Below, piece after piece: positions 7,570-16,035 of a stretch of DNA of 64,000 nt. The translations under genes and the position numbers were made by a program. Below the pieces are notes generated by a model. The model searched no databases. It saw only the letters and a list, made by a program, of their open reading frames with translations, and was not told the DNA's origin. Location: NCBI GenBank assembly GCA_963666935.1, contig OY762936.1:2356001-2420000 (forward strand). The letters run 5' to 3'. The stretch is from G963666935 sp963666935 (GTDB lineage: Bacteria; Bacillota; Clostridia; Christensenellales; CAG-138). How positions within the stretch are numbered: position 1 is the stretch's first letter; each line of letters opens with the position of its first letter.

Positions 7570-8238
7570 ATGAACCTTATTGTAATGCTCACACATAATG
7601 ATGTTACTGTTCCAAATGCAAAGGAAGTGTTTCAATCCTGCGCCGACCTGCCTGTTAGTCACTGGGGTTTCAAAAATGTTGGACTCCCAGTGGAAGAAAT
7701 GAAGGATCTTGTTAAAACGATCAAGGCAGCAGGTAAAGTCGCTTATTTGGAAGTTGTAAGTTATACCGAAGAAGAATGCCTTGCGGGGGCGAAGATCGCG
7801 ATTGAATGCGGGTTTGATTACCTGATGGGTACCTTATATTTCCCATCCGTGGCACAGCTCGTCAAAAATTCGAATACCAAGTTTCTCCCTTTCTGCGGAG
7901 AAGTCTGGGGCAGCCCCTCTGTACTTGGAAACTCCATTGAGGGAATCATAGAGGACGCAGAGCGGCTAAAAAACCTGGGGGTGGATGGCATTGACCTATT
8001 GGCCTACCGCTTCACTGGCGATGCCACAGAGCTGATCAAGCAGTTCTCACGCAAAGTTGAGATTCCTCTGGTGATTGCAGGCAGCATTGACAGTTTTGAA
8101 AGGCTAGACTTTATGAATCAGATCCATCCCTGGGGTTTCACCATGGGCAGTGCATTGTTCAAACAAAAATTCGTAGAAGCGGCTTCCTTTAGGGAAAATC
8201 TGATTTGTGTCGTGGAATACCTTCAAAAAATCATGTGA
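7570..8238 (+). CDS. TIM-barrel protein of unknown function, divergent to the threonate operon
   Basis: The protein has 222 residues when started at the ATG at 7570, which has a strong ACGGAGGAGG site; an upstream in-frame ATG lacks one. The sequence looks like an (alpha/beta)8 barrel. It has alternating beta strands such as VAYLEVVSYTEE, FDYLMGTLYFP, VDGIDLLAYRF and PLVIAGSIDS, and ends in the phosphate-binding-like loop GFTMGSALFKQKF seen in HisA/TrpC/aldolase-like barrels. I do not recognise a characterised family. The shared operator-like sites and position suggest a role with threonate/erythronate phosphates or dihydroxyacetone phosphate, for example an aldolase or isomerase, but this is inference. 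It is the only plus-strand gene of this block. Confidence 0.7.
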   Translation: MNLIVMLTHNDVTVPNAKEVFQSCADLPVSHWGFKNVGLPVEEMKDLVKTIKAAGKVAYLEVVSYTEEECLAGAKIAIECGFDYLMGTLYFPSVAQLVKNSNTKFLPFCGEVWGSPSVLGNSIEGIIEDAERLKNLGVDGIDLLAYRFTGDATELIKQFSRKVEIPLVIAGSIDSFERLDFMNQIHPWGFTMGSALFKQKFVEAASFRENLICVVEYLQKIM

Positions 8239-8295
8239 CAGACAGCTTATTGATTAGACCTAAAGATAGAAAAGTCTTTACGATATTAAAGCAAA

Positions 8296-8326
8296 AACGG
8301 TTTGGCCAGATTGGGGCCAAACCGTT
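8296..8326. terminator. Bidirectional terminator between convergent genes
   Basis: A perfect 12-bp stem, AACGGTTTGGCC (8296-8307) and GGCCAAACCGTT (8315-8326), has a 7-base loop. It is preceded by AAAA and sits between the stop of the plus-strand TIM-barrel gene and the stop of the minus-strand UxaA-type gene. It can serve both transcripts. Confidence 0.8.
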
Positions 8327-8358
8327 CTCATTATAAACATGGGTATACGACTTTCAGT

Positions 8359-9519
8359 TTAAGTAAGTATCGGGGAAATCCGGTAAAGAGAAAATTCTCG
8401 ATGTCCTAGCTTTTCCGCTACAACCTCTTCTCCCTGGCAAACTTGCAGCAGCCTGTCAAATAACAGTTGGCCTCCCTGTTCCACAGAAATTTCTCCCCGA
8501 ATGATGGAGGAGAGGTTCACGTCGATGTTTTCCTGCATTACGTTTGCAACATGCTCATTTGCCGTTATCTTGATCATAGGCGCGGCCACAAAACCCATGG
8601 GGGTCCCACGGCCCGTAGAGAACAAGATCACCTGTGCTCCCCCGGCACAAAGCCCCAGGCTTGAAGCCAAGTCGTTACCGGGCGTATCCATAAAGGATAA
8701 GCCCTGTTTTGTTACAGATTGTCCAAATTCCAACCCATCCACAATTGGTTCTTTTCCCGCTTTACAAACACCGCCCAAAGACTTTTCCTCTATTGTGGTC
8801 AAGCCACCGTCGATATTGCCTGGAGACGGCTGGGATCCGCGCAAATCCACTTTCATATCCAACGCGATTTGTTCAATTTTTGAAATTTTATTGCGGATAA
8901 ATTCTGCAGTTTCCGGACGGGTACACAAGGAATCCAGAATATCTTCCGCACCCATTAACTCCGTAGTCTCGCCAAAGACGGCCTTCGCGCCCTCATGGAC
9001 AATCATTCCGCAAGCCACTCCGATGGCCGGGTTTGCAGCAATACCAGACGTATAATCCGACCCACCGCATTCCAAGCCAATGGTTAAAGCTGAGAAGGGA
9101 GCATCAACGCGCGGCTGGCATATAAGTTTGGATTCCATCTCCTTACAGAAGCCTGCACCCTTTTCTTTTGTTTTTGTAGTTCCTCCAACCTCTTGAATTA
9201 CAAGAGACAAAACCGGTTTCCCTGATTCGGAGATCTTATCCCCAAGCTCTTTCGCGTCGATCTCTTCACAGCCAAGCCCCACAACGACCACTGCTCCCAC
9301 ATTGGGATGTATCCCCATTTTATAAAGCATATCGAAGGATAATACCAAATCGGGGCCAAGTTGGTCACAACCGTAAGGATGGGTATAGGCGTCCGCGATT
9401 TCACAACTATCCGCAATCAGTTCGGCTACATGATTTGCGCAGGCTACCGTAGACAAAACCGCAATTCGGTTGCGAATACCAAAAGTACCATTTTCTCTTG
9501 CAAACAGTTTTATATTCAT
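8359..9519 (-). CDS. UxaA/GarD-family dehydratase, C-terminal catalytic subunit
   Basis: This 386-residue protein corresponds to the large C-terminal domain of altronate dehydratase / galactarate dehydratase. Conserved blocks are NGTFGIRNRIAVLSTVACAN at the start, THPYGCDQLG, GLECGGSDYTSGIAANPAIG and FSTGRGTPMGFVAAPMIKI. In many bacteria this domain is fused to a small SAF domain. Here the SAF domain is a separate gene directly upstream, overlapping in an ATGA, as in two-component sugar-acid dehydratases. It should remove water from a hexonate, aldarate or shorter hydroxy acid to give a 2-keto-3-deoxy acid. It is the last gene of the IclR-linked operon. Confidence 0.87.
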   Translation of the reverse strand: MNIKLFARENGTFGIRNRIAVLSTVACANHVAELIADSCEIADAYTHPYGCDQLGPDLVLSFDMLYKMGIHPNVGAVVVVGLGCEEIDAKELGDKISESGKPVLSLVIQEVGGTTKTKEKGAGFCKEMESKLICQPRVDAPFSALTIGLECGGSDYTSGIAANPAIGVACGMIVHEGAKAVFGETTELMGAEDILDSLCTRPETAEFIRNKISKIEQIALDMKVDLRGSQPSPGNIDGGLTTIEEKSLGGVCKAGKEPIVDGLEFGQSVTKQGLSFMDTPGNDLASSLGLCAGGAQVILFSTGRGTPMGFVAAPMIKITANEHVANVMQENIDVNLSSIIRGEISVEQGGQLLFDRLLQVCQGEEVVAEKLGHREFSLYRISPILT

Positions 9520-9809
9520 TGCAAATCACCACGCCCTCTCAGGCTCTCCAAATTGTGCGTATGCACTCTTTGGCCTTTCCTAATTCCTTGTGATGCACGG
9601 CCTATCACAAAACCGTATTTTCGAACCAACTGCCCTTGCTCAATATCCTGCAAAGCAATTTTATGCCCCTCTTCTATTTTCCCCAACGCAATCAATTGCT
9701 GATAAATAGTCCCAGCCATATCGAAAACACAGACCATGTCATTTTCCTCGATTCTCTCCATGGCAGTTGCAACAGTATCATTTGGATGCAGCAATAACAT
9801 TTTTTTCAT
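9516..9809 (-). CDS. UxaA-family dehydratase, N-terminal SAF-domain subunit
   Basis: This small protein of 97 residues starts at the ATG at 9809, which has GGGGAAATT upstream; a longer in-frame start is less well supported. It carries the SAF-like beta-clip fold of the UxaA N-terminus, recognisable by HPNDTVATAMERI, GHKIALQDIEQGQLVRKYGFVIGRA and a final GQRVHTHNLE, the usual HNVE-like end of the domain. It pairs with the following gene to make a complete UxaA-type dehydratase. The four-base overlap supports a fixed 1:1 subunit ratio. Confidence 0.87.
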   Translation of the reverse strand: MKKMLLLHPNDTVATAMERIEENDMVCVFDMAGTIYQQLIALGKIEEGHKIALQDIEQGQLVRKYGFVIGRASQGIRKGQRVHTHNLESLRGRGDLQ

Positions 9810-9849
9810 AATTTCCCCTTGCAAAATTCAGTCGCTATTTTTTTGCACA

Positions 9850-11124
9850 CTACAGACCGAATTCCTTGCGGAATGACAGCAGGCGCTCTTCTTCATCAAA
9901 TTCAAACTCTTGTGGTTCCGACAGCGCCTCAATATTTTTGTTTTCTTTGAGTTGCTCGTAAAGCGCTTCGGATACAACCATTTCTTCCAGACAATTGGTA
10001 TTGCGAATATAGATCAAGGTCGCACGAGAAGGATCATCCAGCCCAACGGTTTCTACTGCCGCCGAAATGGCTGCACGGTCGTTCTCCACGATGACCGGAA
10101 TTCTGCCTTGCTCTGGCGCAGACGCCATGGCACAATTGAAACTGGTATCTGCAATATCCATAGAGCGAAATACCGGTAGAGTCGTATAATCTGCCAACCC
10201 CATACCCATATAATTCCCATGGGTGGCTTCAGTCAGTCCAAGCACAGAGATCCTCCCAATTTGCGGATATTCTGGTTCTTTTTGCCCTAGAATCATGATT
10301 CTTCCAATCGTTTTTGTATCCATGCCGGTGCCCGATACATTTTTGCCCATTTCCGCTACGATCAAAGCATCCAGCTTTTTGATTGGCAGTTTAATTGCGC
10401 TTTCTCGCACTTTAACGAGTGCGGCCTTTTCAGTTTCCAGAATGTTTTCCGGTAAAACCGCTTGCACATGATCAATTTGGCTCTTCCAGTTTTCCGTGGT
10501 CATCAAGCCAAATAGCACAGGTAAATGGGCGATCATATGAGCGGCGACTTCTCGAATCACGTTACCATGTCCATCGGTCAAAGCTTTTGCATGAATCGCT
10601 TGGGCACCTTGGGGATTGCCAATGCCAATGGCAAATATTTTTAACAATCCGCTCTCCGTAACATCTGTAAAATCAGTATGGGGTTTGACACGGTTAATAA
10701 CAATGAGCCCTTCTGCTTCATCTACGATAGAATTGTAATAGACATTGTAGCCATGAATCGGCGTTTTGCCCATGTAATTACATTCCCCACAGCAGCGAAC
10801 CGGTGCCCCCATGGAATTTTCGGTAATTCCCAAGGATGCCAGCATAGCCGTTTGTCCCTGGGAAGTGCCTCCACCCTGGGTTCCGATGGCAGCAAAAATA
10901 AATGGGTTTCCGCCATTTTCTTTTACAAAATCCACTACAGCTTTCACCAACTGCGGAAGCTGATTCAAGCCTCGGCTGCCTACTGCGATACCGATCGTTT
11001 TGTTTTTTATTTTGGCAGAATTGATTGACAACGAATTCATGGAGCGGAGCGCTTCATCATACGGATTTTTTATAGCTGGATTTGCCGGAATGTTTTGTCG
11101 GATCAGTCGTACCTTTGGTAACAT
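9850..11124 (-). CDS. LarA-like (DUF2088-type) protein, putative sugar-acid racemase/epimerase
   Basis: This 424-residue protein resembles the nickel-pincer lactate racemase (LarA) superfamily. Blocks supporting this are IGIAVGSRGLNQLPQLV near residue 43, FAAIGTQGGG, a histidine-bearing stretch LIVINRVKPHTDFTDVTESGLLK and IGNPQGAQAIHA, with a C-terminal SAPEQGRIPVIVENDRAA. LarA relatives racemise or epimerise 2-hydroxy acids. Placed between a D-2-hydroxyacid dehydrogenase and the UxaA-type dehydratase, this one may invert the alpha carbon of a sugar acid. No larB, larC or larE maturation genes are in the window, so they must be elsewhere if the Ni-pincer cofactor is used. The superfamily call is moderate; the substrate is unknown. 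Confidence 0.65.
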   Translation of the reverse strand: MLPKVRLIRQNIPANPAIKNPYDEALRSMNSLSINSAKIKNKTIGIAVGSRGLNQLPQLVKAVVDFVKENGGNPFIFAAIGTQGGGTSQGQTAMLASLGITENSMGAPVRCCGECNYMGKTPIHGYNVYYNSIVDEAEGLIVINRVKPHTDFTDVTESGLLKIFAIGIGNPQGAQAIHAKALTDGHGNVIREVAAHMIAHLPVLFGLMTTENWKSQIDHVQAVLPENILETEKAALVKVRESAIKLPIKKLDALIVAEMGKNVSGTGMDTKTIGRIMILGQKEPEYPQIGRISVLGLTEATHGNYMGMGLADYTTLPVFRSMDIADTSFNCAMASAPEQGRIPVIVENDRAAISAAVETVGLDDPSRATLIYIRNTNCLEEMVVSEALYEQLKENKNIEALSEPQEFEFDEEERLLSFRKEFGL

Positions 11125-11182
11125 ATGAATCTTCCCTTCAAAAAAATATCACGCTATTAAGCATATGGGTACTGCGCCTTTT

Positions 11183-12148
11183 CTAAAGGCTTATCATATT
11201 CAAGTTTACTATATTTATTTTATCAAAACTTTTACTAAAAAAATTGGTTATATTTTGCGCTGAGCGTCGTCTTACTTCTTCCAATGCGGTTTCTGAATAA
11301 AAACCTGCATGCGGCGTAATGATAACGTTTTCCATATTGAAAATTTCACTATCGAAGCACGGTGGTTCATCCACAAGAACATCCAGAGCTGCCGCACGGA
11401 CGATTCCTTTTTTTAGCGCTTCGACTAAATCCGTTTCATTCACGACTTTGCCTCTTGATGTATTGATAAAAATCGGGTTCTTTTTCATCATGGAAAATTT
11501 TTGCTTATCAAAAAACCCTTCCGTCTTTTCTGTTAATGGAAGATGAGATGAAATAATATCAGACTCTTTTAATAATTCTTCTATCCCAACAAGTCTGACA
11601 TTGAGTGAATTCACAAAATCCTCATTCTGATTTTGCTTATAGGTAATTACCGAAATACCGAAACTCATTGCCCGTAAAGCTACCATTTGGGCTATTTTAC
11701 CGAATCCCACCAAGCCTAGGACTTGACCGCTCAGTCTTTTCATAGAGGGCACATAGTTAATATCCCATATTTTGCCTCGAACGGATTTGTCGTATTGAAC
11801 GATATTCCTGTTGGAAGCCAACAATAGTGCCATTGTATGGTCAGCTACTTCATTTATGCAATAGTCGGGCACATTTGCTACTGCAATATTGTATTCCGCC
11901 GCTGCTTTGATATCAATATTATCAACACCAATTGCAGTGTTGGATATGATCTTGCAGCTTTTCATTTCCTTCAATACATCACGGGTAAACGGTGCGTATT
12001 CGGCTAATACGGCATCAGCATCTCTGCATACTTCCAGCAAATCCTGTTCCGTTTTGCACTGGCATCCAATCACCTGTGCTTCTTTGGGCAGATATTTCTT
12101 CTCAATATCTATGGAACCCCAACTGCAATCAGTAATTACAATTTTCAC
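11183..12148 (-). CDS. D-2-hydroxyacid dehydrogenase (NAD-dependent)
   Basis: This 321-residue protein has the two-domain D-isomer specific 2-hydroxyacid dehydrogenase fold. It shows the NAD-binding motif GLVGFGKIAQ at about residue 145, the arginine loop INTSRGKVV near residue 232, a conserved DEPP and the catalytic histidine region ITPHAGFYSE near 284. The start is GTG at 12148 with GGGGGGC upstream. It reduces a 2-keto acid, or oxidises a 2-hydroxy acid, in the cytoplasm. In this operon it could act on the keto acid released by the dehydratases. It is on the same strand as its neighbours, with gaps of 54-58 bp. Confidence 0.9.
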   Translation of the reverse strand: MKIVITDCSWGSIDIEKKYLPKEAQVIGCQCKTEQDLLEVCRDADAVLAEYAPFTRDVLKEMKSCKIISNTAIGVDNIDIKAAAEYNIAVANVPDYCINEVADHTMALLLASNRNIVQYDKSVRGKIWDINYVPSMKRLSGQVLGLVGFGKIAQMVALRAMSFGISVITYKQNQNEDFVNSLNVRLVGIEELLKESDIISSHLPLTEKTEGFFDKQKFSMMKKNPIFINTSRGKVVNETDLVEALKKGIVRAAALDVLVDEPPCFDSEIFNMENVIITPHAGFYSETALEEVRRRSAQNITNFFSKSFDKINIVNLNMISL

Positions 12149-12202
12149 AAACAGCCCCCCTATATTTACTATTGGTATATTTAATCCTCTGGTAGCTAGT
12201 CA

Positions 12203-13924
12203 TTATAGTTTTAGCATTGAAGCCCCTTCCACCGTTGAAGAAGACGCGCGTCTAAACAGACCCAATACTCCATTTTTATCGAGATCGGGACATTTCCATA
12301 GTTGAGATCTTGACTTTAATACCACATCTATCTCTTCAGGAGATTGATTCGCACCTTCGGTCCCAACAATATTCAGAGTTCTCTGATTTATATCCAGATG
12401 AATCAGATCCCCTTTATTCACAAGTGCCAAGGGCCCTCCCATAGCAGCTTCAGGAGATACGTGACCGATCGCCGGACCACGTGTGGCACCTGAAAACCGG
12501 CCGTCTGTAATCAACACAGTCGTTGACACCAATTCCGGACGATTATATATAGCTTCAGTTGTTTTAAGCATCTCCGGCATGCCGGCCCCTTTGGGGCCCT
12601 CATAGCGGATGATTATCACATCACCGGGAACAATCTGACCGTTCAAAATTGCCTCAATTGCCTTTTCTTCTGAATCGAAAGGTTTGGCAGGGCCGGTATG
12701 AACGGACATTTCGGGAGCAATCGAAGCTTGTTTGATGACTGCGCCTTCCGGAGCCAGATTACCATACAACACCGCCAATCCGCCCTCTTTCTTATAAGGG
12801 CGATCAATCGTTTTCAGTATATCTTCCGGCTTTATATTGTAATTTTTTAAATAGGCGGAGCCTTGTTTAAAAAAATCACTTCTTTCAATTTTTTCGAGAT
12901 TCTCGCCCAGAGTTTGTCCAGTTACCGTCATTACATCAAGATGCAAATAATCTTTCAGCGCCAACATGATAGCCGGTACACCGCCAGCAAACCATAGAAA
13001 TTGTGTTGGCCAAGGCCCCGAAGTTTTAATCCCTGCAAGTACGGGTATTTTTCTACCTATTTCATCAAAATTACCGGGTGTTATAGAAATTCCCACCTCA
13101 CGAGCGATTGCAGGAATATGCACAATGGCATTCGAAGATCCGCAAACAGCTGCATGAACCATCAATGCATTTTCAAAAGCCTTAGGTGTCAGAATGTCCC
13201 GCGGTTTTACACCTTTCTTCAACAGCTCCAGCACTGCTTTTCCTGCGTCCTCCGCCATGAGGCGAATTAAGTTAGACCAAGCCGGCATCAGTGCATTGCC
13301 CGGCAAAGACATTCCCAATGCTTCCGACATGATTTGAAGCGTACTTGCAGTACCCATATATTGGCAAGCTCCGCAGGTGGGGCATGCGTTTTTCTGATAA
13401 TACAGCTGTTCTGTCGCCGTCATTTTGCCCAACCGAACTTCTTCATTGGTCTCATAGCATATTTCCGCTGACATCAAATCCGGGCCAGTCATCATGGAAC
13501 CGCCACAAAAATGCACCGCTGGAATATTCAATCTCGCCAATGTCATCAAATGCCCGGGGGTTGCCTTATCACAAGATGCAAAGGTCACAATGCCATCGAA
13601 AGGAACGGACCGCGCATGGATTTCAACCATGGCAGATATGATATCCCTGGAAACAAGGGAATAGTTCATTCCGTCATGCCCTGTGGCAACGCCGTCACAG
13701 ATATCGGTTACTGTATATTGCGAAGGCTTGCCCCCACATTTGTATACACCGATTTTAGCCATCTCAACCAGCTCATTAAGGTGTCGGCTGCCTGGATGGC
13801 TATCGCCCCACGTGCTTTCCAGCAGGACTTGTGGCTTTTCCAAGTCCTCTGGCGTCCATCCGCTTCCCAGCCAGATGGGATCAATTTCCGGCCCTACAGC
13901 TCTGCTTCTCTGGCTGCTCAACAA
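12203..13924 (-). CDS. IlvD/Edd-family dehydratase, sugar-acid type
   Basis: This 573-residue protein is of full length for the IlvD/Edd dehydratases. Conserved blocks are CDGVATGHDGMNYSL, FASCDKATPGHLM, ACPTCGACQYMGTAST, CGSSNAIVHIPA, YEGPKGAGMPEM and TDGRFSGATRGPAIGHVSPEA. The cysteines in the first, second and third blocks bind the Fe-S cluster. The N-terminus and the operon partners favour a pentonate/hexonate dehydratase over the biosynthetic dihydroxyacid dehydratase. The start is TTG at 13924 after GTGAGGTG. A second, unrelated dehydratase (UxaA type) in the same operon suggests two stereoisomers, or two dehydration steps. Confidence 0.9.
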   Translation of the reverse strand: MLSSQRSRAVGPEIDPIWLGSGWTPEDLEKPQVLLESTWGDSHPGSRHLNELVEMAKIGVYKCGGKPSQYTVTDICDGVATGHDGMNYSLVSRDIISAMVEIHARSVPFDGIVTFASCDKATPGHLMTLARLNIPAVHFCGGSMMTGPDLMSAEICYETNEEVRLGKMTATEQLYYQKNACPTCGACQYMGTASTLQIMSEALGMSLPGNALMPAWSNLIRLMAEDAGKAVLELLKKGVKPRDILTPKAFENALMVHAAVCGSSNAIVHIPAIAREVGISITPGNFDEIGRKIPVLAGIKTSGPWPTQFLWFAGGVPAIMLALKDYLHLDVMTVTGQTLGENLEKIERSDFFKQGSAYLKNYNIKPEDILKTIDRPYKKEGGLAVLYGNLAPEGAVIKQASIAPEMSVHTGPAKPFDSEEKAIEAILNGQIVPGDVIIIRYEGPKGAGMPEMLKTTEAIYNRPELVSTTVLITDGRFSGATRGPAIGHVSPEAAMGGPLALVNKGDLIHLDINQRTLNIVGTEGANQSPEEIDVVLKSRSQLWKCPDLDKNGVLGLFRRASSSTVEGASMLKL

Positions 13925-14047
13925 ATTAACACCTCACTTCTTAGCATGGGGATTCTTCTATTAATTCAGAGAAGAACCCCCGATAATAACATCAGCATAG
14001 TATGACAGCTGCTAAACAACGATCATATCACCGTTATTCTTCTATCC

Positions 14048-14746
14048 CTATCCTTTGCAAGCCATACCTCTGATTAAGAGAGCTAATGTCTTCATGTTCC
14101 CAACAAGATAATCCTCTGCCACATCAACAGGCCTGACTTCACCCTGGCGATTAACCCAGCAGGATGTGATTCCCAAGTCGTGAGCCGGTACTATGTCGTA
14201 TTTAAACCCAAACGCCGCATGCCAAATTTCGGATTTATCCAGACCAAGATGTTTGAGAGCAAAGTTGAAACCTTTGTGGCTTGGCTTGTATACGCCTACA
14301 TCTTCAGCAGTAATAATATCATCAAACTTAACGCCTATATTTTTTTCTGTTTCCTTAATAATGGCATTGTCTGTATTGGTTAATAAAACAACCTTTGTAT
14401 ATTTCTGCAATTCAATTATAGCATCTTTTGTATCCGGGAATGCAGCCCATTTACCCATTGATTGTGAGAATTTTTCGCAGTCCTCATCCGTAAAAGGCAG
14501 ATTATACTTATTAAATGCCATAGGCAATGTGTCCTTGAGTATTTCACGGTATGGACGATATTTCTCCTGAATGTAATCAAACTGAAGACTTTCCCAATCT
14601 CTCTGAATTGCTCTGTAGTCAACATTTGTTACTCCATGACTGTCGAGAATGCCTTTGAAGAATTTCTGGATTTCGCCTTCCCAGTCGACTAAAGTACCAT
14701 AACAGTCAAACGTAATCGCTTTGGGAACCTTAGGTATTTGCATCAT
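14048..14746 (-). CDS. HAD-superfamily hydrolase, (S)-2-haloacid dehalogenase type II-like
   Basis: This 232-residue protein is the first gene of the IclR-linked operon. It has the HAD nucleophile motif FDCYGTLVDWE at residue 12, characteristic of the L-2-haloacid dehalogenase branch, motif II LLTNTDN near residue 121 and motif III around ITAEDVGVYKPSHKGF. True dehalogenases of this branch act on short 2-halo acids, but many members are phosphatases or act on other 2-substituted acids. In a sugar-acid operon a phosphatase or a detoxifying role is equally possible. ATG at 14746 has an ideal AGGAGGAATTA site. Confidence 0.82.
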   Translation of the reverse strand: MMQIPKVPKAITFDCYGTLVDWEGEIQKFFKGILDSHGVTNVDYRAIQRDWESLQFDYIQEKYRPYREILKDTLPMAFNKYNLPFTDEDCEKFSQSMGKWAAFPDTKDAIIELQKYTKVVLLTNTDNAIIKETEKNIGVKFDDIITAEDVGVYKPSHKGFNFALKHLGLDKSEIWHAAFGFKYDIVPAHDLGITSCWVNRQGEVRPVDVAEDYLVGNMKTLALLIRGMACKG

Positions 14747-14772
14747 TAATTCCTCCTAAATAGTGGTTATTT

Positions 14773-14839
14773 GGAACGATGTTCCTTTATATGGAACGGT
14801 GTTCCAAATTATTATACATCCTTAAAAAGTGATTGTCTA
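14773..14839 (-). promoter_or_regulatory. Promoter of the sugar-acid operon with tandem IclR-type operator boxes
   Basis: On the minus strand TAGACA (14839-14834), 17 bases and TATAAT (14816-14811) make a strong sigma-A promoter. Just downstream of the -10 are two copies of GGAAC-N3-GTTCC, at 14793-14805 and 14773-14785. Their centres are 20 bp apart, about two DNA helix turns, so they lie on the same face. The site covers the start of transcription, as expected for repression by the divergent IclR protein. A related GGAAC-N4-GTTCC lies at 15837-15850 beyond the iclR stop. Confidence 0.8.
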
Positions 14840-14976
14840 TAGAATAAATTAATTATTTTAATTTTCTTATTTGTCACATTAAACAATAATGTTGTAAACA
14901 CAGAATTATCGTGTAAAATATAGTTAATAAGTTTTAACATCCGTATTCGTTAACAATACCTTAAGGAGCCTTATTA

Positions 14977-15753
14977 ATGGAGAAAAAGCCAAATTATCCG
15001 GTGTTAACTCTGGTTAAAGCCTTGGAAGTAATCGACATTCTTTCCAAGGAACCAAACAAAAGAGGTCTTGGCATAAGCGAATTAAGCCGACAGCTTAATA
15101 TGGGAAAAAGCACCGTACACCGCATCATAGATACGTTAGCATATTTTAAATATGTTGAAAAAAATGACGAAACCGATAAATACAAGTTAAGCTGGGGCTT
15201 GTTTTATGTAGGCCAGGTAGTTCCTGAACAAAACCAGTTGTCAAATATTAATTATCAGATACTCGAAGAACTCAGCCTTCAAACAGGGGAAACTGTTAAT
15301 CTTGGAGTTCGTTCAGGAGATGAATCGGTCATTATTTATCAATATGACTCTAAAACAAATTTAAGGGCAGGCCATCATGTGGGTGGACGGGAGCCACTAC
15401 ATGCCACTGCATTAGGGAAAATTCTGATTGGAAATTTTGATAGAGACGCATTGGTAAAAATATTGGGAGATCAGGCTTTCCCCATCTATACCCCGAATAC
15501 AATTAAAGATATGGATGAGCTGATAATGCAAATTGAAAAGGTCAAACTACAAGGCTATGCTGTCGACGAGGAAGAGTATTGCCTTGGTTTGAGATGTATT
15601 GCTATGCCTTTAAAGAATTACACAGGAGAGATTGTTGCAGCAGTCAGTGTAAGCGCACCTTCCATCAGAATGAGTGATGATAAGCTGTTCGAAACAAAAG
15701 AAGCACTTGATTTAGCCTGCAAAAATATATCAAAATTTCTTGGGGAACAGTAA
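14977..15753 (+). CDS. IclR-family transcriptional regulator
   Basis: This 258-residue protein begins with a winged helix-turn-helix (VKALEVIDILSKEP, then LGISELSRQLNMGKSTVHRIIDTL at about residues 26-49). The IclR effector domain follows, with ETVNLGVRSGDESVIIYQ, GREPLHATALGKILIG and a YAVDEEEYCLGLRCIAMPL stretch typical of the family. It is transcribed away from the sugar-acid operon. A weak promoter TTGTAA-N16-TAAAAT lies at 14892-14919. It is expected to bind the GGAAC-N3-GTTCC pair and release it when a sugar acid or keto-deoxy acid binds. The effector is not known. Confidence 0.9.
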   Translation: MEKKPNYPVLTLVKALEVIDILSKEPNKRGLGISELSRQLNMGKSTVHRIIDTLAYFKYVEKNDETDKYKLSWGLFYVGQVVPEQNQLSNINYQILEELSLQTGETVNLGVRSGDESVIIYQYDSKTNLRAGHHVGGREPLHATALGKILIGNFDRDALVKILGDQAFPIYTPNTIKDMDELIMQIEKVKLQGYAVDEEEYCLGLRCIAMPLKNYTGEIVAAVSVSAPSIRMSDDKLFETKEALDLACKNISKFLGEQ

Positions 15754-15929
15754 ATATTCATAATTCATGTCAAATGCTCCCTTATGGATTTGGGAATAAT
15801 GCACGGAAATTGCATCCGAAACTTTATGAACAGGTTGGAACTTATGTTCCCCGGCTTAAATTATGCTTCATAAATATATAAGGACACTCACCAGAAAGCA
15901 GATCTCTCAATACGCCGCCACCAACACCT

Positions 15930-16035
15930 GTCAGTACAGCGGCAAACCTGTTTTAGACACCTTTCGAGATTTCATTATGTCTATTGTGTCTGCCGAAAAC
16001 CAGCTTCCCCCATTCTTTCTCATAGATTATGTGGT
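15930..16035 (-). mobile_element. Integration scar B: recombinase 3' trailer fragment
   Basis: This fragment of the trailer seen at scars A, C and D is recognisable by the run CATTATGTCTATTGTGTCTGCC and by CATAGATTATGTGG. Neither the recombinase end nor the tRNA half is present. The left edge of the fragment supplies the last codons (SPHNL) and the stop of the PAS-GGDEF-HD-GYP gene at 16020, so the insertion or deletion that left it also set that gene's end. The rest of the gap 15754-15929 shows only one palindrome (15837-15850) and no gene. Confidence 0.65.
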
